Source: Maricaulis salignorans (lineage in GTDB: Bacteria > Pseudomonadota > Alphaproteobacteria > Caulobacterales > Aquidulcibacteraceae). From it: a stretch of 64,000 nucleotides of DNA. The position numbers and the translations under genes are program-made. Location: the NCBI GenBank assembly GCA_945891505.1, contig CAMDDL010000014.1, positions 1 through 64,000 of the forward strand. Reading direction: 5' to 3'. The notes under the pieces were generated by a model. It did no database searches and was not told where the DNA came from. It was given only the letters and a program-made list of their open reading frames with translations. Below are positions 45,838 to 56,199 of this stretch, piece by piece; the first letter of the stretch is position 1; the number at the start of each line of letters is the position of its first letter.

Positions 45838-46104
45838 ATGGCGAGATTAAACTGGGACATGGGCCTTACAATGATTCAAAGGCGCTCGTTACTGAAAGTC
45901 TCGCTTGGTGCCGTTTCGTTTGTGCTGGGTATTTTTTGCGTCCTGCTTTACACAAATGGGACCGAGACAGAGGCTAGTTTGTGGCTATTGGCACTTGGCA
46001 ACGCGCTAATGGTAGTGACCATCGTCGTCGTTTTCTCAGGCCTTCGCGGCTTAATGCGGATTGTTCCGCCATCGATGCCTAGTCGGAATGAGGATAAACC
46101 ATGA
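45838..46104 (+). CDS. small membrane protein inserted between nuoH and nuoI
   Basis: 88 residues with two hydrophobic segments (about 22-42 and 47-68) and a short charged tail. GGGAGG lies directly upstream, and the stop overlaps the nuoI start by four bases, so it is translated as part of the operon. It has no resemblance to a known complex I subunit that I recognise. Possible roles are an accessory or assembly subunit, or simply a passenger. Confidence 0.6.
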   Translation: MARLNWDMGLTMIQRRSLLKVSLGAVSFVLGIFCVLLYTNGTETEASLWLLALGNALMVVTIVVVFSGLRGLMRIVPPSMPSRNEDKP

Positions 46105-46586
46105 GCATAGCCCAAGCTCTCAAAGGCGCTTTGATGCTCGACTTTGCAGGTGCGTTTGGCCTTGCGATGAAGAAATTCTTTGAGCCAAAGTTCACCATCA
46201 ACTACCCGTTTGAAAAGGGCCATATCAGCCCGCGTTTTCGGGGTGAGCATGCGCTGCGCCGATATGCCAATGGCGAAGAGCGTTGCATTGCGTGTAAATT
46301 GTGTGAGGCGATTTGTCCGGCGCAAGCCATTACCATTGAGGCAGAGCCGCGCGATGATGGTTCGCGCCGCACCACACGCTATGACATCGACATGACCAAG
46401 TGCATCTATTGCGGCTTTTGCCAAGAAGCCTGCCCGGTAGATGCGATTGTGGAAGGTCCGAACTTTGAGTTTGCTACCGAGACGCGGGAAGAATTGTTCT
46501 ATGACAAGGACAAGCTTCTAGCCAATGGCGACCGGTGGGAACGCGAAATCGCGAAGAATTTAGAGTTGGATGCGGCTTATCGTTAA
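46101..46586 (+). CDS. nuoI: NADH-quinone oxidoreductase subunit I
   Basis: 161 residues. Ferredoxin-type subunit with two [4Fe-4S] motifs, [12 protein letters not shown] near residue 60 and [12 protein letters not shown] near residue 99, each with the full CxxCxxCxxxCP pattern. It carries electrons from NuoG to the terminal cluster next to quinone. The N-terminal amphipathic helix contacts the membrane arm. Followed by a 76-base gap, the largest inside this operon. Confidence 0.98.
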   Translation: MSIAQALKGALMLDFAGAFGLAMKKFFEPKFTINYPFEKGHISPRFRGEHALRRYANGEERCIACKLCEAICPAQAITIEAEPRDDGSRRTTRYDIDMTKCIYCGFCQEACPVDAIVEGPNFEFATETREELFYDKDKLLANGDRWEREIAKNLELDAAYR

Positions 46587-46662
46587 GCCACGGCCCATGG
46601 AAGTTTAATAAAGCGCGCGCCTGTCACACCATGCACAGGGCGCAGAGGGGAAGAGAGTAGCG

Positions 46663-47280
46663 ATGATTGCGGTCGCCGCCTTTTACATCTTGAGTGCGAT
46701 TGCGATTGCTTCGGCCTTTATGGTCGTGGTGGCCCGTAATCCTGTGCACTCCGTCTTGTTTCTGATCCTGACCTTCTTCACCTCAGCCGGCCTGTTCGTG
46801 TTGTTAGGGGCAGAATTCCTCGCCATGCTTTTGATCGTCGTCTATGTCGGCGCGGTCGCGGTTCTCTTCCTCTTTGTGGTGATGATGCTCGACATCGACT
46901 TTGCAGAGTTGAAAGCTGGCTTCTTCACCTATCTGCCGTTTGGCGGTCTGATAGCACTGATCCTGTTTGGCCAGTTCGTCATGGTCGGTGGGGCGTGGAT
47001 TGAAAAGTCCGTCTCGGCCGAAGCCATCGCTGCGCCAACGCCAGCAGCTGCGGCCGTGTCAAACGCTGAAGCTATCGGGCGCATCCTCTACACGGATTAC
47101 ATCTTCTTGTTCCAATCCGCTGGTATCATTCTGTTTATTGCCATGGTGGGGGCGATTGCACTCACGCTGCGGCACCGCGACGGCATCCGCCGCCAGAATG
47201 TCACCGCACAAGTCGGCCGCACCCGTGCAGGCGGCGTTGAAATGACTGACCCGAAGCCGGGCGAAGGAGTGGTACTTTGA
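46663..47280 (+). CDS. nuoJ: NADH-quinone oxidoreductase subunit J
   Basis: 205 residues, five membrane helices. Recognised by [18 protein letters not shown] and the pi-bulge helix region [27 protein letters not shown] near residues 64-90, which joins the quinone cavity to the proton channels. The 76 bases before it contain a GC-rich hairpin (GCGCCTGT...ACAGGGCGC type), and GAGGGGAAGAGAG provides a ribosome site. Its stop overlaps the nuoK start. Confidence 0.97.
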   Translation: MIAVAAFYILSAIAIASAFMVVVARNPVHSVLFLILTFFTSAGLFVLLGAEFLAMLLIVVYVGAVAVLFLFVVMMLDIDFAELKAGFFTYLPFGGLIALILFGQFVMVGGAWIEKSVSAEAIAAPTPAAAAVSNAEAIGRILYTDYIFLFQSAGIILFIAMVGAIALTLRHRDGIRRQNVTAQVGRTRAGGVEMTDPKPGEGVVL

Positions 47281-47582
47281 TCGGCCTATCTCATTATCTG
47301 GCGGTTGCTGCCGCTTTGTTCACCATTGGCGTGTTCGGCATCTTCGTGAACCGCAAGAATGTCATCGTCATCCTGATGTCGATTGAACTCATTCTTCTGG
47401 CAGTGAACATCAATCTGGTCGCTTTCTCGTCCTTCTTGGGCGATATGGTCGGACAGGTTTTTGCGATGTTCGTGCTGACCGTTGCCGCCGCTGAGGCCGC
47501 CGTCGGCCTTGCCATTCTGGTCGTCTATTTCCGAAACCGCGGCAATATCGCGGTTGAAGATCTCAATCTGATGAAGGGCTAA
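47277..47582 (+). CDS. nuoK: NADH-quinone oxidoreductase subunit K
   Basis: 101 residues, three membrane helices, with the conserved glutamates in [13 protein letters not shown] and [13 protein letters not shown] that form the proton path. The start is a TTG overlapping the nuoJ stop (TTGA), preceded by GAAGGAG, matching the family N terminus. Followed after three bases by nuoL. Confidence 0.98.
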   Translation: MIGLSHYLAVAAALFTIGVFGIFVNRKNVIVILMSIELILLAVNINLVAFSSFLGDMVGQVFAMFVLTVAAAEAAVGLAILVVYFRNRGNIAVEDLNLMKG

Positions 47583-47585
47583 CGC

Positions 47586-49724
47586 GTGTCTGCTGATCCT
47601 CACGCCACGACTGGCCTCGCCGAGACGCTCGCGACGATCGTTGTGTTCGCGCCGCTTTTGGGTGCCATCATCTGCGGCCTCTTCAACCGCTTCATTGGCG
47701 AGAAAGTGGCGATGTTTGTTGCCACGGCTTTGCTTTTTGTTGCCGCAGCCTGTGCCGGAACCATCTTCATTGGCCATTGGCAGCACAGCCTGCATCTGCC
47801 CGCTGAGCCCATTCGCATCGCGACTTGGATCCATGTCGGCGACCTCAAGAGTACGTGGTCGATCCGTTTGGATGCCATCAGTGCTGTGATGATGATCGTC
47901 GTCACCGGCGTATCGTCCTTGGTGCACCTCTATAGCTGGGGCTATATGGCCGAAGATCCGCATAAGCCGCGCTTCTTTGCCTATCTCTCGCTCTTCACCT
48001 TCGCCATGTTGTCGCTCGTTACAGCGGCTGACTTCATGCAGCTCTTCTTTGGCTGGGAAGGTGTGGGTCTCGCATCCTATCTTTTGATCGGCTTTTGGTA
48101 TCACAAACGCTCAGCCAATGACGCGCAGATTAAAGCCTTTGTCGTCAACCGCGTCGGCGATTTTGGCTTTGCTTTGGGCATTATGGCCGTCTTCTTTGTG
48201 TTCGGCACGATTGAGTTCAAAGAAGTCTTTGCCATGGTGCCTGAGAAGGCTGGTGTGATGTTGAAGTGGGGCGTCTATCAATTGCCCGCTATCGAAATCA
48301 TCGCCTTCTTGTTGTTCATCGGCGCTATGGGTAAATCGGCGCAATTCTTCCTGCACACGTGGTTGCCCGACGCGATGGAAGGCCCAACGCCTGTGTCGGC
48401 TTTGATCCACGCAGCCACCATGGTGACCGCTGGTGTCGTGCTCGTCTGCTTGTGCTCACCCATTTATGAAGCGGCCCCCGGCACAGCGGGCTTCATCACC
48501 ATCATTGGTGCGGTAACGGCCTTGTTTGCCGCGACTGTTGGCCTCGCCCAAAACGACATTAAGCGCGTGATCGCTTACTCCACCTGTTCGCAATTGGGCT
48601 TTATGTTCTTTGCTGCAGGCATCGGTGCCTATCAGGCCGCGATGTTCCATCTCTTTACCCATGCCTTCTTCAAAGCCTTGTTGTTCTTAGGCGCAGGTAG
48701 CGTGATCCATGGCATGCATCACGAGCAAGACATGCGCAAAATGGGCGATGTTGCTAAGCATATGAAGATCACCTTTGTGATCATGATTATCGGCACCTTG
48801 GCCATTACCGGTGTCGGCATTCCCCATACGCCATTTGGCTTTGCTGGGTTCTTCTCGAAAGACGCCATTATTGAGACCACCTATGCTGCAGGCATGACGG
48901 GCAATACAGCGGCTCAAATGGCCTTCTGGATGGCTTTGCTGGCTGCGACGCTGACGAGCTTCTATTCTTGGCGCTTGGCCTTCATGACTTTCCACGGCAC
49001 GCCGAAGTGGAAAGCTGATAGCGATCATGGTCATCATGACGACCATAGCCACAGCGATGCCGCCCACGCGCATGGTTTGCCGGCTGTCGCCCATATCAAC
49101 GACGCTGGCCAAAATGCTGCGGGCAGCCATGATGATGACCATGGCCATCATGCTTGGCACGGGCCCCATGAGAGCCCGTGGGTGATGTTGGTCCCGCTGA
49201 TCTTGTTGGCTTTGGGTGCCGTTTTTGCTGGCTCTGTCTTCTATGATGCGTTTGTTGGACATCATGCGAAGGAATTCTGGGGCAGCTCGATCTATACCGC
49301 GCCTGACAATACTGTCCTCAAAGACAAATACTCCATTCCGGGCTGGGTATTCTATGCGCCGCTGGTTGTGATGGTGATTGGCCTGGCTGCTGCCCTTTAC
49401 TTCTATCTGTTCAACGAAGGCTTGGGTAAGAAAATCGCCGACCGCAAGGGCATGGCGCACGCCTTCTTGGAGAACAAATGGTATTTTGATGAGCTCTATG
49501 AGATCGTCTTCGTAAAGGGTGCCCGCGCGCTGGGTGACTTCTTCTGGAAAATCGGTGACGGCAAGCTGATCGATGGGCTCGGGCCCAATGGTATTGCCGC
49601 AGCTTTGAACTTTGGTTCGAAGAAAGCCGTCAAAATCCAGTCTGGCTATGTCTATCACTATGCCTTTTTGATGCTGATCGCGGCGGTCGCGCTTGGCGCT
49701 TTTGTTCTATTCCGAGGTGCCTGA
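47586..49724 (+). CDS. nuoL: NADH-quinone oxidoreductase subunit L
   Basis: 712 residues from a GTG. Distal antiporter-like subunit with 14-16 helices. Conserved features: [18 protein letters not shown] with the key glutamate near residue 160, [20 protein letters not shown] near 255, and the lysines of the discontinuous helices. The long lateral helix lies at the C terminus. Between residues ~478 and ~530 there is an insertion with fourteen histidines and many aspartates (runs such as [12 protein letters not shown]), clearly longer than in E. coli NuoL. Confidence 0.97.
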   Translation: MSADPHATTGLAETLATIVVFAPLLGAIICGLFNRFIGEKVAMFVATALLFVAAACAGTIFIGHWQHSLHLPAEPIRIATWIHVGDLKSTWSIRLDAISAVMMIVVTGVSSLVHLYSWGYMAEDPHKPRFFAYLSLFTFAMLSLVTAADFMQLFFGWEGVGLASYLLIGFWYHKRSANDAQIKAFVVNRVGDFGFALGIMAVFFVFGTIEFKEVFAMVPEKAGVMLKWGVYQLPAIEIIAFLLFIGAMGKSAQFFLHTWLPDAMEGPTPVSALIHAATMVTAGVVLVCLCSPIYEAAPGTAGFITIIGAVTALFAATVGLAQNDIKRVIAYSTCSQLGFMFFAAGIGAYQAAMFHLFTHAFFKALLFLGAGSVIHGMHHEQDMRKMGDVAKHMKITFVIMIIGTLAITGVGIPHTPFGFAGFFSKDAIIETTYAAGMTGNTAAQMAFWMALLAATLTSFYSWRLAFMTFHGTPKWKADSDHGHHDDHSHSDAAHAHGLPAVAHINDAGQNAAGSHDDDHGHHAWHGPHESPWVMLVPLILLALGAVFAGSVFYDAFVGHHAKEFWGSSIYTAPDNTVLKDKYSIPGWVFYAPLVVMVIGLAAALYFYLFNEGLGKKIADRKGMAHAFLENKWYFDELYEIVFVKGARALGDFFWKIGDGKLIDGLGPNGIAAALNFGSKKAVKIQSGYVYHYAFLMLIAAVALGAFVLFRGA

Positions 49725-49731
49725 GGCTATC

Positions 49732-51222
49732 ATGGACACGCTGCCCATCCTCTCGATCCTCACTTGGACGCCCGCAGTGGCGGCCGTCTTGATCTTGTTT
49801 TTGCCCCAGCTCATCAAGAGCCCAGAGGCCGCGCGCGCCAATGCAGCACGTTGGATTGCGTTGGTCACAACCATGATCGTCTTCGCGCTGGCGCTTTGGA
49901 TGACCTTGGCGTTTGACGAAACCAAGGCGGGCTATCAATTCGTTGAGCGGGCCGATTGGTATGGCATGATCCAATACCATCTGGGCATCGACGGTATTTC
50001 GGTACTCCTGATCCTATTGACCGCCTTCTTGATGCCGCTTTGCATCTTGGCCAGTTGGACCTCGATTGAGAAGCGCGTCGTGGAATATATGGCGGCCTTC
50101 TTGCTGTTGCAGACGCTGATGATCGGCGTGTTCTGCGCGCTTGATATCGTCCTCTTCTACATTTTCTTTGAAGCGGGCCTTATCCCCATGTATCTCATCA
50201 TCGGGATTTGGGGTGGGAAGAACCGCGTCTATGCGGCTTACAAATTCTTCCTCTACACGTTGTTGGGCTCGCTCTTCTTGTTGATCGCGATTGCTTGGAT
50301 GGCGATCACGGCTAAGACGACCTCGATCCCAGACCTGCAAGCCTTTGAGTTTGCTAAGGATGCGCAAACCTGGTTGTGGCTGGCCTTCTTCGCTTCCTTC
50401 GCGGTCAAAATGCCGATGTGGCCGGTCCATACTTGGTTGCCTGACGCCCACGTTGAAGCACCGACGGCGGGGTCTGTCATTCTGGCCGGGGTGTTGTTGA
50501 AGATGGGCGGCTATGGCTTCCTGCGCTTCTCTTTGCCCATGTTCCCAGAAGCGTCTAACGACTTTGCGCCCTTTGTGTTTGCATTGTCGGGCATTGCGAT
50601 TGTGTACACCTCGCTCGTTGCGTTCCGTCAGACCGACATCAAGAAGCTGATTGCTTATTCCTCGGTTGCGCACATGGGCTTTGTGACCATGGGGATTTTC
50701 TCGGGCAATGAGCAAGGCATCCAAGGCGCTTTGTTCCAAATGCTCAGCCACGGGGTCATCTCCGGCGCTTTGTTCCTCTGCGTCGGCGTCATTTATGACC
50801 GCATGCACACACGTGAGATCGCCCAATATGGTGGCCTCGTGAACCGCATGCCGATCTATGCGGCCGTGTTCTTATTGTTCACCATGGGCAATGTCGGCCT
50901 ACCAGGCACCTCCGGCTTTGTCGGCGAAATCCTTACCATGCAAGGCGCATTCAACGTCGATCCTGTCACGGCTATGGTGGCGGCAAGTGGGGTGATCCTG
51001 TCTGCGGCCTATATGCTGACGCTGTATCGCAAGGTCGTCTTTGGCGTGATCGTCAATCCAGCGCTAAATACGATCACCGACATGAATGCACGTGAGATCT
51101 TGATCTTCGTGCCTTTAATTGCGGCGGCTCTCTATTTGGGCTTCCAGCCTAATATCATCTTTGACCAGACGGCCACCTCTGCCGTTGCGCTCGTGGACGC
51201 CTTCCACGCCAACTTTAAGTGA
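49732..51222 (+). CDS. nuoM: NADH-quinone oxidoreductase subunit M
   Basis: 496 residues from the ATG at 49732, just after the nuoL stop; a longer frame to 49693 would overlap nuoL. Antiporter-like subunit with 14 helices. Motifs: [20 protein letters not shown] with the essential glutamate near residue 145, and [20 protein letters not shown] near residue 240. Pumps one proton per cycle as part of complex I. Its stop overlaps the GTG proposed as start of nuoN. Confidence 0.97.
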   Translation: MDTLPILSILTWTPAVAAVLILFLPQLIKSPEAARANAARWIALVTTMIVFALALWMTLAFDETKAGYQFVERADWYGMIQYHLGIDGISVLLILLTAFLMPLCILASWTSIEKRVVEYMAAFLLLQTLMIGVFCALDIVLFYIFFEAGLIPMYLIIGIWGGKNRVYAAYKFFLYTLLGSLFLLIAIAWMAITAKTTSIPDLQAFEFAKDAQTWLWLAFFASFAVKMPMWPVHTWLPDAHVEAPTAGSVILAGVLLKMGGYGFLRFSLPMFPEASNDFAPFVFALSGIAIVYTSLVAFRQTDIKKLIAYSSVAHMGFVTMGIFSGNEQGIQGALFQMLSHGVISGALFLCVGVIYDRMHTREIAQYGGLVNRMPIYAAVFLLFTMGNVGLPGTSGFVGEILTMQGAFNVDPVTAMVAASGVILSAAYMLTLYRKVVFGVIVNPALNTITDMNAREILIFVPLIAAALYLGFQPNIIFDQTATSAVALVDAFHANFK

Positions 51223-52697
51223 CCGGTGCGGTAATGGCTATAAACCAAACCATGACAGCAGAGCTCTTTTTCCAGCAGGTTCCCTATATTCTGCCGGAAA
51301 TTACCCTTGCAGCAGGGGCTTTGATCATCATGCTGATCGGTGCCTTTATGGGCGACAAGGGTGCGCGCTTGGTCACTTGGCTGTGCGTCGCCACGATTGT
51401 GGCCGCTGGTTCTATGGCTGTGCTGCATATGCCGCCAGAGCAAGTGGTCGTCTTCTCCGGCTCCTATGCCGCTGACGGATTTTCCGCCTATGCCAAGCTG
51501 ATCATCGCTTTGACAGCTGGTAGCGCGCTTTTGCTCTCCATCGACTTTCTCGCGGAAAAGAAGCTCGACAAGCCAGAGTTTCCGGTCTTGGCGCTTTTAG
51601 CGACTTTAGGCATGTTCATCATGGTTTCGGCTCATGACCTCATCGCGCTTTATGTCGGTGTTGAGATGCAATCCTTGGCGCTCTATGTGCTGGCAGCCTA
51701 TGCACGAGACGATGCCAGAAGTTCTGAAGCCGGCCTCAAATATTTCGTGCTGGGTGCCTTGTCGTCTGGCTTGCTGCTCTATGGTTGCTCGCTCGTTTAC
51801 GGCTTCACCGGTTCGGTCAATTTCGACGTGATCGCCGCTCAAGTTGCTGGTGAGCGCTCTATAGGTGTCGTCTTCGGCCTTGTCTTCATCCTCTGTGGCC
51901 TCGCGTTCAAGATGTCGGCAGCCCCATTCCATATGTGGACGCCCGATGTGTATGAGGGCTCGCCTACGGTTTCGACCGCCTTCTTTGCGTCTGCGCCCAA
52001 GGTTGCCGCATCGGTTCTCTTCGCCCGCGTCTGCTTTGAAGCTTTTGGCCCGCTTCAAAAGGATTGGCTGGGCATCGTCGTGATCATGGCCGTGCTGTCG
52101 ATGGCGATCGGGGCTCTGTTCGCGTTGCAGCAGACCAACATCAAGCGCCTGTTGGCTTATTCGTCCATCGCCAACATGGGCTATGCGCTGGTTGCCATCG
52201 CTTGTGGACCAGAATTTGGACCGAAAGCCCTGCTAGTCTTTGTGTCCATCTATGCCATCACTTCGGTAGGCTTGTTTGGCGTGGTACTTTCCCTACGCAA
52301 TACAGAAGGCGAACGCGTCGAAACAATCTCAGCCCTTTCGGGCTTGTCTCGCTCCAACCCGCTTTTGGCGTCGGCTTTGACCATGTTGTTATTCTCGGTC
52401 ATGGGCATTCCACCGTTGGCAGGCTTCTTCGGGAAGTGGGAAGTGATTTTGGCGACCAGCGCTTCGGGGCTGCTTCCGCTCGCAATCGTTCTGATCTTGG
52501 CGTCAGTGGTCTCAGCCTTCTATTATCTGCGCATCATCAAGACCGTCTGGTTTGATGAGCCGCACATCGCGATGGTCTCCGTTGGTGCGTCCACGACTTT
52601 GACATTGACCGGGGCGACCTTTGTTTTGGCCGCTCTGACTTTGTTGATCGGGCTCGTAGGCTCGGCTGCTAGCATCGCCGGGGCTGGCTTCCTTTGA
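51219..52697 (+). CDS. nuoN: NADH-quinone oxidoreductase subunit N
   Basis: 492 residues from the overlapping GTG (ATGs at 51234 and 51252 are alternatives that shorten it slightly). Antiporter-like subunit closest to the NuoJ/K/A bundle. Motifs: [20 protein letters not shown] with the conserved glutamate, and [17 protein letters not shown] near residue 240. Last nuo gene; its stop overlaps the TTG start of birA, so birA is coupled to the nuo transcript. Confidence 0.97.
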   Translation: MTGAVMAINQTMTAELFFQQVPYILPEITLAAGALIIMLIGAFMGDKGARLVTWLCVATIVAAGSMAVLHMPPEQVVVFSGSYAADGFSAYAKLIIALTAGSALLLSIDFLAEKKLDKPEFPVLALLATLGMFIMVSAHDLIALYVGVEMQSLALYVLAAYARDDARSSEAGLKYFVLGALSSGLLLYGCSLVYGFTGSVNFDVIAAQVAGERSIGVVFGLVFILCGLAFKMSAAPFHMWTPDVYEGSPTVSTAFFASAPKVAASVLFARVCFEAFGPLQKDWLGIVVIMAVLSMAIGALFALQQTNIKRLLAYSSIANMGYALVAIACGPEFGPKALLVFVSIYAITSVGLFGVVLSLRNTEGERVETISALSGLSRSNPLLASALTMLLFSVMGIPPLAGFFGKWEVILATSASGLLPLAIVLILASVVSAFYYLRIIKTVWFDEPHIAMVSVGASTTLTLTGATFVLAALTLLIGLVGSAASIAGAGFL

Positions 52698-53446
52698 AAC
52701 CAAACGCTTCGGGCGGGCGGAGTAACGTCCGTCTTTATGACACCCTAGACTCCACCAATGATGAAGCACGCCGTCTGAGCGAGGGCGGCGAGAGCGGTCC
52801 TTTATGGGTGCGTAGCCTTGAGCAAACCAAGGGCAGGGGCCGGCGGGGCCGGACTTGGCTGGGTGAGCCCGGCAATCTGTTCACAACGGGCTTGTTTACA
52901 CTGACCTGCGGGCCTGCCGAGGCAGCCAATCTGTCCTTTGTCGCAGCCCTTGCCGTCGCAGAAGCCATTGACCCCCATGTGACGCAAGGGTCCGTCAGCC
53001 TTAAATGGCCCAATGATGTTTTGATCGCGGGCAAGAAAACCAGCGGCATCTTGCTGGAGAGTTGGCACGGCCCCGCTGGTTTTCATTTGGCGGTCGGCAT
53101 AGGCGTCAATGTGCGTACCCGACCAGATGGCGTGGATCAGCCCATCACGTGCGTGGCCGACCATGTTCCATATGGCCAACCACCCGTCAGCGCAGAAATT
53201 TTGTTTGAGACGCTCAGAGACCGCTTCCACGACTGGTTCGAACTTTGGGCGCAGATGGGCTTTGCCCCGATTGCGGCGGCTTGGCTGGCGCGGGCTTCAG
53301 GGGTTGGCCAACCCATCATCGTGCGTTTGCCGCAGGAGACTTTGGAAGGCCGCTTTTATGGGCTTGCGCCGAATGGAGCCCTGCAATTGGAGCAGGCAGA
53401 TGGCGCGATCCTCGATGTGACAGCGGGGGACGTGTTCTTTGGCTGA
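52694..53446 (+). CDS. birA: biotin--[acetyl-CoA-carboxylase] ligase
   Basis: 250 residues from a TTG overlapping the nuoN stop. Catalytic and C-terminal domains only, without the N-terminal DNA-binding domain of E. coli BirA, so it is an enzyme and not a repressor. The biotinyl-AMP loop is KGRGRRGRTW near residue 47 and the lysine motif KWPNDV near residue 104. It attaches biotin to carboxyl carrier protein. Position after nuoN is typical of alphaproteobacteria. Confidence 0.95.
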   Translation: MKPNASGGRSNVRLYDTLDSTNDEARRLSEGGESGPLWVRSLEQTKGRGRRGRTWLGEPGNLFTTGLFTLTCGPAEAANLSFVAALAVAEAIDPHVTQGSVSLKWPNDVLIAGKKTSGILLESWHGPAGFHLAVGIGVNVRTRPDGVDQPITCVADHVPYGQPPVSAEILFETLRDRFHDWFELWAQMGFAPIAAAWLARASGVGQPIIVRLPQETLEGRFYGLAPNGALQLEQADGAILDVTAGDVFFG

Positions 53447-53560
53447 GGCCACCTACACCCTTGGTACTGGCGCAGCCTACCCCGGGCAGGCTAAAGAGAG
53501 CGCGAAAATGGTAACCCGCGTGGGCCTGGCCCCGTATCAGAGACAGACCTAGGGGGATAC

Positions 53561-54352
53561 ATGCTGCTGGCCATTGACGTTGGGAACACCAATTCGAAAT
53601 TTGCTGTCCATGACGGCACGAAATGGCGCGGCACCTGGCGTGCGGCCAGTAATTCCTCGCGCACGGCTGATGAATATGCTGTCTGGCTTGATGCGGCCAT
53701 GCGCTTTGCCGGGCTTTCCATCAATGACCTCAATCATTGCGTCATCTCAACAGTGGTGCCGCAGGCGTTGTTTCACTTGCGTAATCTCTCACGCCGCTAT
53801 GTAGGCGCAGAGCCTTGGGTGGTGGGTGAAAACGCAGAGCTTGGTATTGATGTGCGCATCCCAAAGCCATCGGAAGCCGGTGCTGACCGCCTCGTCAATG
53901 CGATTGGCTCCTTCATTCAATATGGCGGGCCGTGCATTGTGATCGACAGCGGCACCGCGACCACATTTGACATTGTAGGGGCAGATGGCGCATTTGAGGG
54001 TGGTGTGATTTCGCCAGGGATCAATTTGTCCCTTCAAGCTTTACATACCGCCGCGGCCCGTTTGCCGCGCATCGAAATTCGTAAGCCAGACAAAGTAATC
54101 GGCATCGACACGGTCGGTGCGATGCAGTCTGGCGTGTTTTGGGGCTATATTGAGCTGATTGATGGTCTGATTGACCGGATCAAGGCCGAGTATGGCGTAC
54201 CCATGAAAGTAATCGCAACTGGGGGTGTCGCCTCTTTGTTTGAAGGCGCATCGTCCCATATTGATCATTATGATCAAGACCTGACGACTGTCGGGCTATT
54301 AGAAATCTTTGAACGCAATGGCGGGAGGTCCGCCAATCGGAACCCAACGTGA
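53561..54352 (+). CDS. coaX: type III pantothenate kinase
   Basis: 263 residues. An ASKHA-fold kinase making 4'-phosphopantothenate in coenzyme A synthesis, the CoaX class. The phosphate loop is [18 protein letters not shown] at the start. The catalytic aspartate lies in [10 protein letters not shown] near residue 110 (GxDR motif), and the second phosphate site is [19 protein letters not shown] precedes the ATG. Overlaps rnj by four bases (GTGA). Older annotations call it a Bvg accessory factor homologue. Confidence 0.96.
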   Translation: MLLAIDVGNTNSKFAVHDGTKWRGTWRAASNSSRTADEYAVWLDAAMRFAGLSINDLNHCVISTVVPQALFHLRNLSRRYVGAEPWVVGENAELGIDVRIPKPSEAGADRLVNAIGSFIQYGGPCIVIDSGTATTFDIVGADGAFEGGVISPGINLSLQALHTAAARLPRIEIRKPDKVIGIDTVGAMQSGVFWGYIELIDGLIDRIKAEYGVPMKVIATGGVASLFEGASSHIDHYDQDLTTVGLLEIFERNGGRSANRNPT

Positions 54353-56031
54353 CAAAAACAAAAAATAAAACAGATGAACTCGTCTTTCTCCCCCTCGGTG
54401 GCTCTAATGAAATCGGCATGAACCTTAACGCTTACGGCTTCGGGCCGGACGGCGATAAGAAGTGGATTGTTGTCGATGTCGGCGTCACCTTCGCTGGCGA
54501 GGAAGGCATCCCGGGCGTGGACTTAATCCTGCCCGATCCAGAATTCCTTGAGACCAATAAGGACGATATCCTCGCCATCGTGCTGACTCATGCCCATGAA
54601 GATCATATTGGGGCGATGGGCTGGCTGTGGCCGCGCTTCCCCGCGCCCGTCTATGCGACACCGTTCACCGCGCACCTATTGCGCGATAAGCTGCGCGAAC
54701 GCGGGATTGAGCGTAAAGTGAACCTCCACGAAGTGCCGTTGAAGCATCGCTTTCAAATCGGCCCGTTTGACATTGAATATGTCACCCTGACCCACTCGAT
54801 TGCTGAGCCAAACGGCCTTGCGATCCATACGCCCTTGGGCACGGTGATGCATACTGGCGATTGGAAGATCGACATTGATCCTCTGATCGGCGAACAAACC
54901 GATACAGCCCGCATCCGCCAGATTGGTGATGATGGCGTTTTGGCCATGATCTGCGACAGCACGAACGTGTTTTCAGAAGGCGAAGCAGGCTCTGAGGCCG
55001 GTGTCCGCGATGGTCTGTTTGAGGCAATTGCGGAGCAAAAGGGCAAAGTAGCCGTGGCTTGCTTTGCCTCCAATGTGGCGCGCATCTTGTCGACGGTCGA
55101 AGCCGCAACGGCGGCTGGCCGCTCGGTGTCTTTGATTGGCCGCTCTATGCTGCGCATCACGGGCGCTGCCAAGGCGGTTGGCCTGCTACAAGAGGCAACC
55201 TTTATTGAGCCCGAGATGGCGCGCCATCTGCCAGACGACAAAGTGCTTTATCTCTGCACCGGCAGCCAAGGCGAGCCACGTGCCGCTTTGGCCCGTATTG
55301 CAGAAGGTAGCCACCCGTTTGTGACCCTCGGGCGCGGCGATACCTGCCTGTTCTCTAGCCGTGAAATCCCGGGTAATGAGCGCGCGATCTTGGAGCTTCA
55401 AAACAAGCTCGCTATGCGTGGCGTCGAGATCATCACCGGCAAGGATCGCCATATCCACGTCTCGGGCCACCCGTGTCGGGATGAGTTGCGCGCTATGTAT
55501 GAGATGGTACGCCCACAAATCGCCATCCCAACCCATGGCGAACAGCGCCATCTGATGGAGCATGCAAAGTTCGCCTTAAGCCTTCAAGTGCCAGAAGCTT
55601 TGGCCGTGAAGAATGGCGACATGATCCGCTTGGCCCCGGGTCCTGCTGCGGTGATTGATGAAGTGCCTAATGGCCGCTTGCTGGTGGACGGTGATGCCAT
55701 CATCTCCTCAGACAGCGAGACCATTCGCGATCGCATTCGGTTGGGCGAGCATGGCTATGTCATGGTGTCTATCGCCATGGATGCCAAAGGCCGGATTAAG
55801 GCCGGACCAGATGTGCGGGCGCGCGGCTTGTCCGAGCGTAATGGTGCCCCAGCTGAAGGTCGCCTAGAGCAATTGGCCGATGCGGCGGAAGAGGCCTTCA
55901 ACCGTATGAAGCATGATCAACGCATGGACGAAGAAACCGCTGAAGGCTATGTCATGCGCGCTGTCCGCAAGGCTTGCGACCGCATCTTCGGCAAGCGCCC
56001 CATCGTCGATGTGGTGGTGATGACGATTTAG
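54349..56031 (+). CDS. rnj: ribonuclease J
   Basis: 560 residues from a GTG overlapping the coaX stop. A metallo-beta-lactamase/beta-CASP nuclease for 5'-end-dependent RNA decay and rRNA maturation. Zinc motif [15 protein letters not shown] near residue 80, the second site MHTGDWKID near residue 165, and the beta-CASP histidines in [14 protein letters not shown] and [12 protein letters not shown]. The C-terminal domain aids dimerisation. Ends at a terminator shared with the convergent amidohydrolase gene. Confidence 0.96.
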   Translation: MTKTKNKTDELVFLPLGGSNEIGMNLNAYGFGPDGDKKWIVVDVGVTFAGEEGIPGVDLILPDPEFLETNKDDILAIVLTHAHEDHIGAMGWLWPRFPAPVYATPFTAHLLRDKLRERGIERKVNLHEVPLKHRFQIGPFDIEYVTLTHSIAEPNGLAIHTPLGTVMHTGDWKIDIDPLIGEQTDTARIRQIGDDGVLAMICDSTNVFSEGEAGSEAGVRDGLFEAIAEQKGKVAVACFASNVARILSTVEAATAAGRSVSLIGRSMLRITGAAKAVGLLQEATFIEPEMARHLPDDKVLYLCTGSQGEPRAALARIAEGSHPFVTLGRGDTCLFSSREIPGNERAILELQNKLAMRGVEIITGKDRHIHVSGHPCRDELRAMYEMVRPQIAIPTHGEQRHLMEHAKFALSLQVPEALAVKNGDMIRLAPGPAAVIDEVPNGRLLVDGDAIISSDSETIRDRIRLGEHGYVMVSIAMDAKGRIKAGPDVRARGLSERNGAPAEGRLEQLADAAEEAFNRMKHDQRMDEETAEGYVMRAVRKACDRIFGKRPIVDVVVMTI

Positions 56032-56125
56032 GGCTGACTCTATAACGTCTTCTTCCTCCTGAAAAACCCGACTTAGAAGCGCATTGGTGCAGGCTTTGCC
56101 CTGCACGCAAAAGCACCCTCACCGG

Positions 56126-56161
56126 AGACTTGAATGCGAGCAAAGCTGTGCATTCAAGTCT
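56126..56161. terminator. bidirectional hairpin between rnj and the amidohydrolase gene
   Basis: AGACTTGAATGC and GCATTCAAGTCT form a perfect 12-bp stem with a 12-base loop, between two convergent genes. The following bases (TTCCAAGTTTTA) are only moderately T-rich. Confidence 0.7.
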
Positions 56162-56199
56162 TCCAAGTTTTATCTCCTAATGACCACTATCTCGAAAGC

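Noticed and set aside
47286-50826. Long antisense ORFs (up to 323 codons) opposite nuoK, nuoL and nuoM
   Set aside because: Rich in His/Asp/Arg as expected for the complement of membrane-protein codons. The sense genes are certain.
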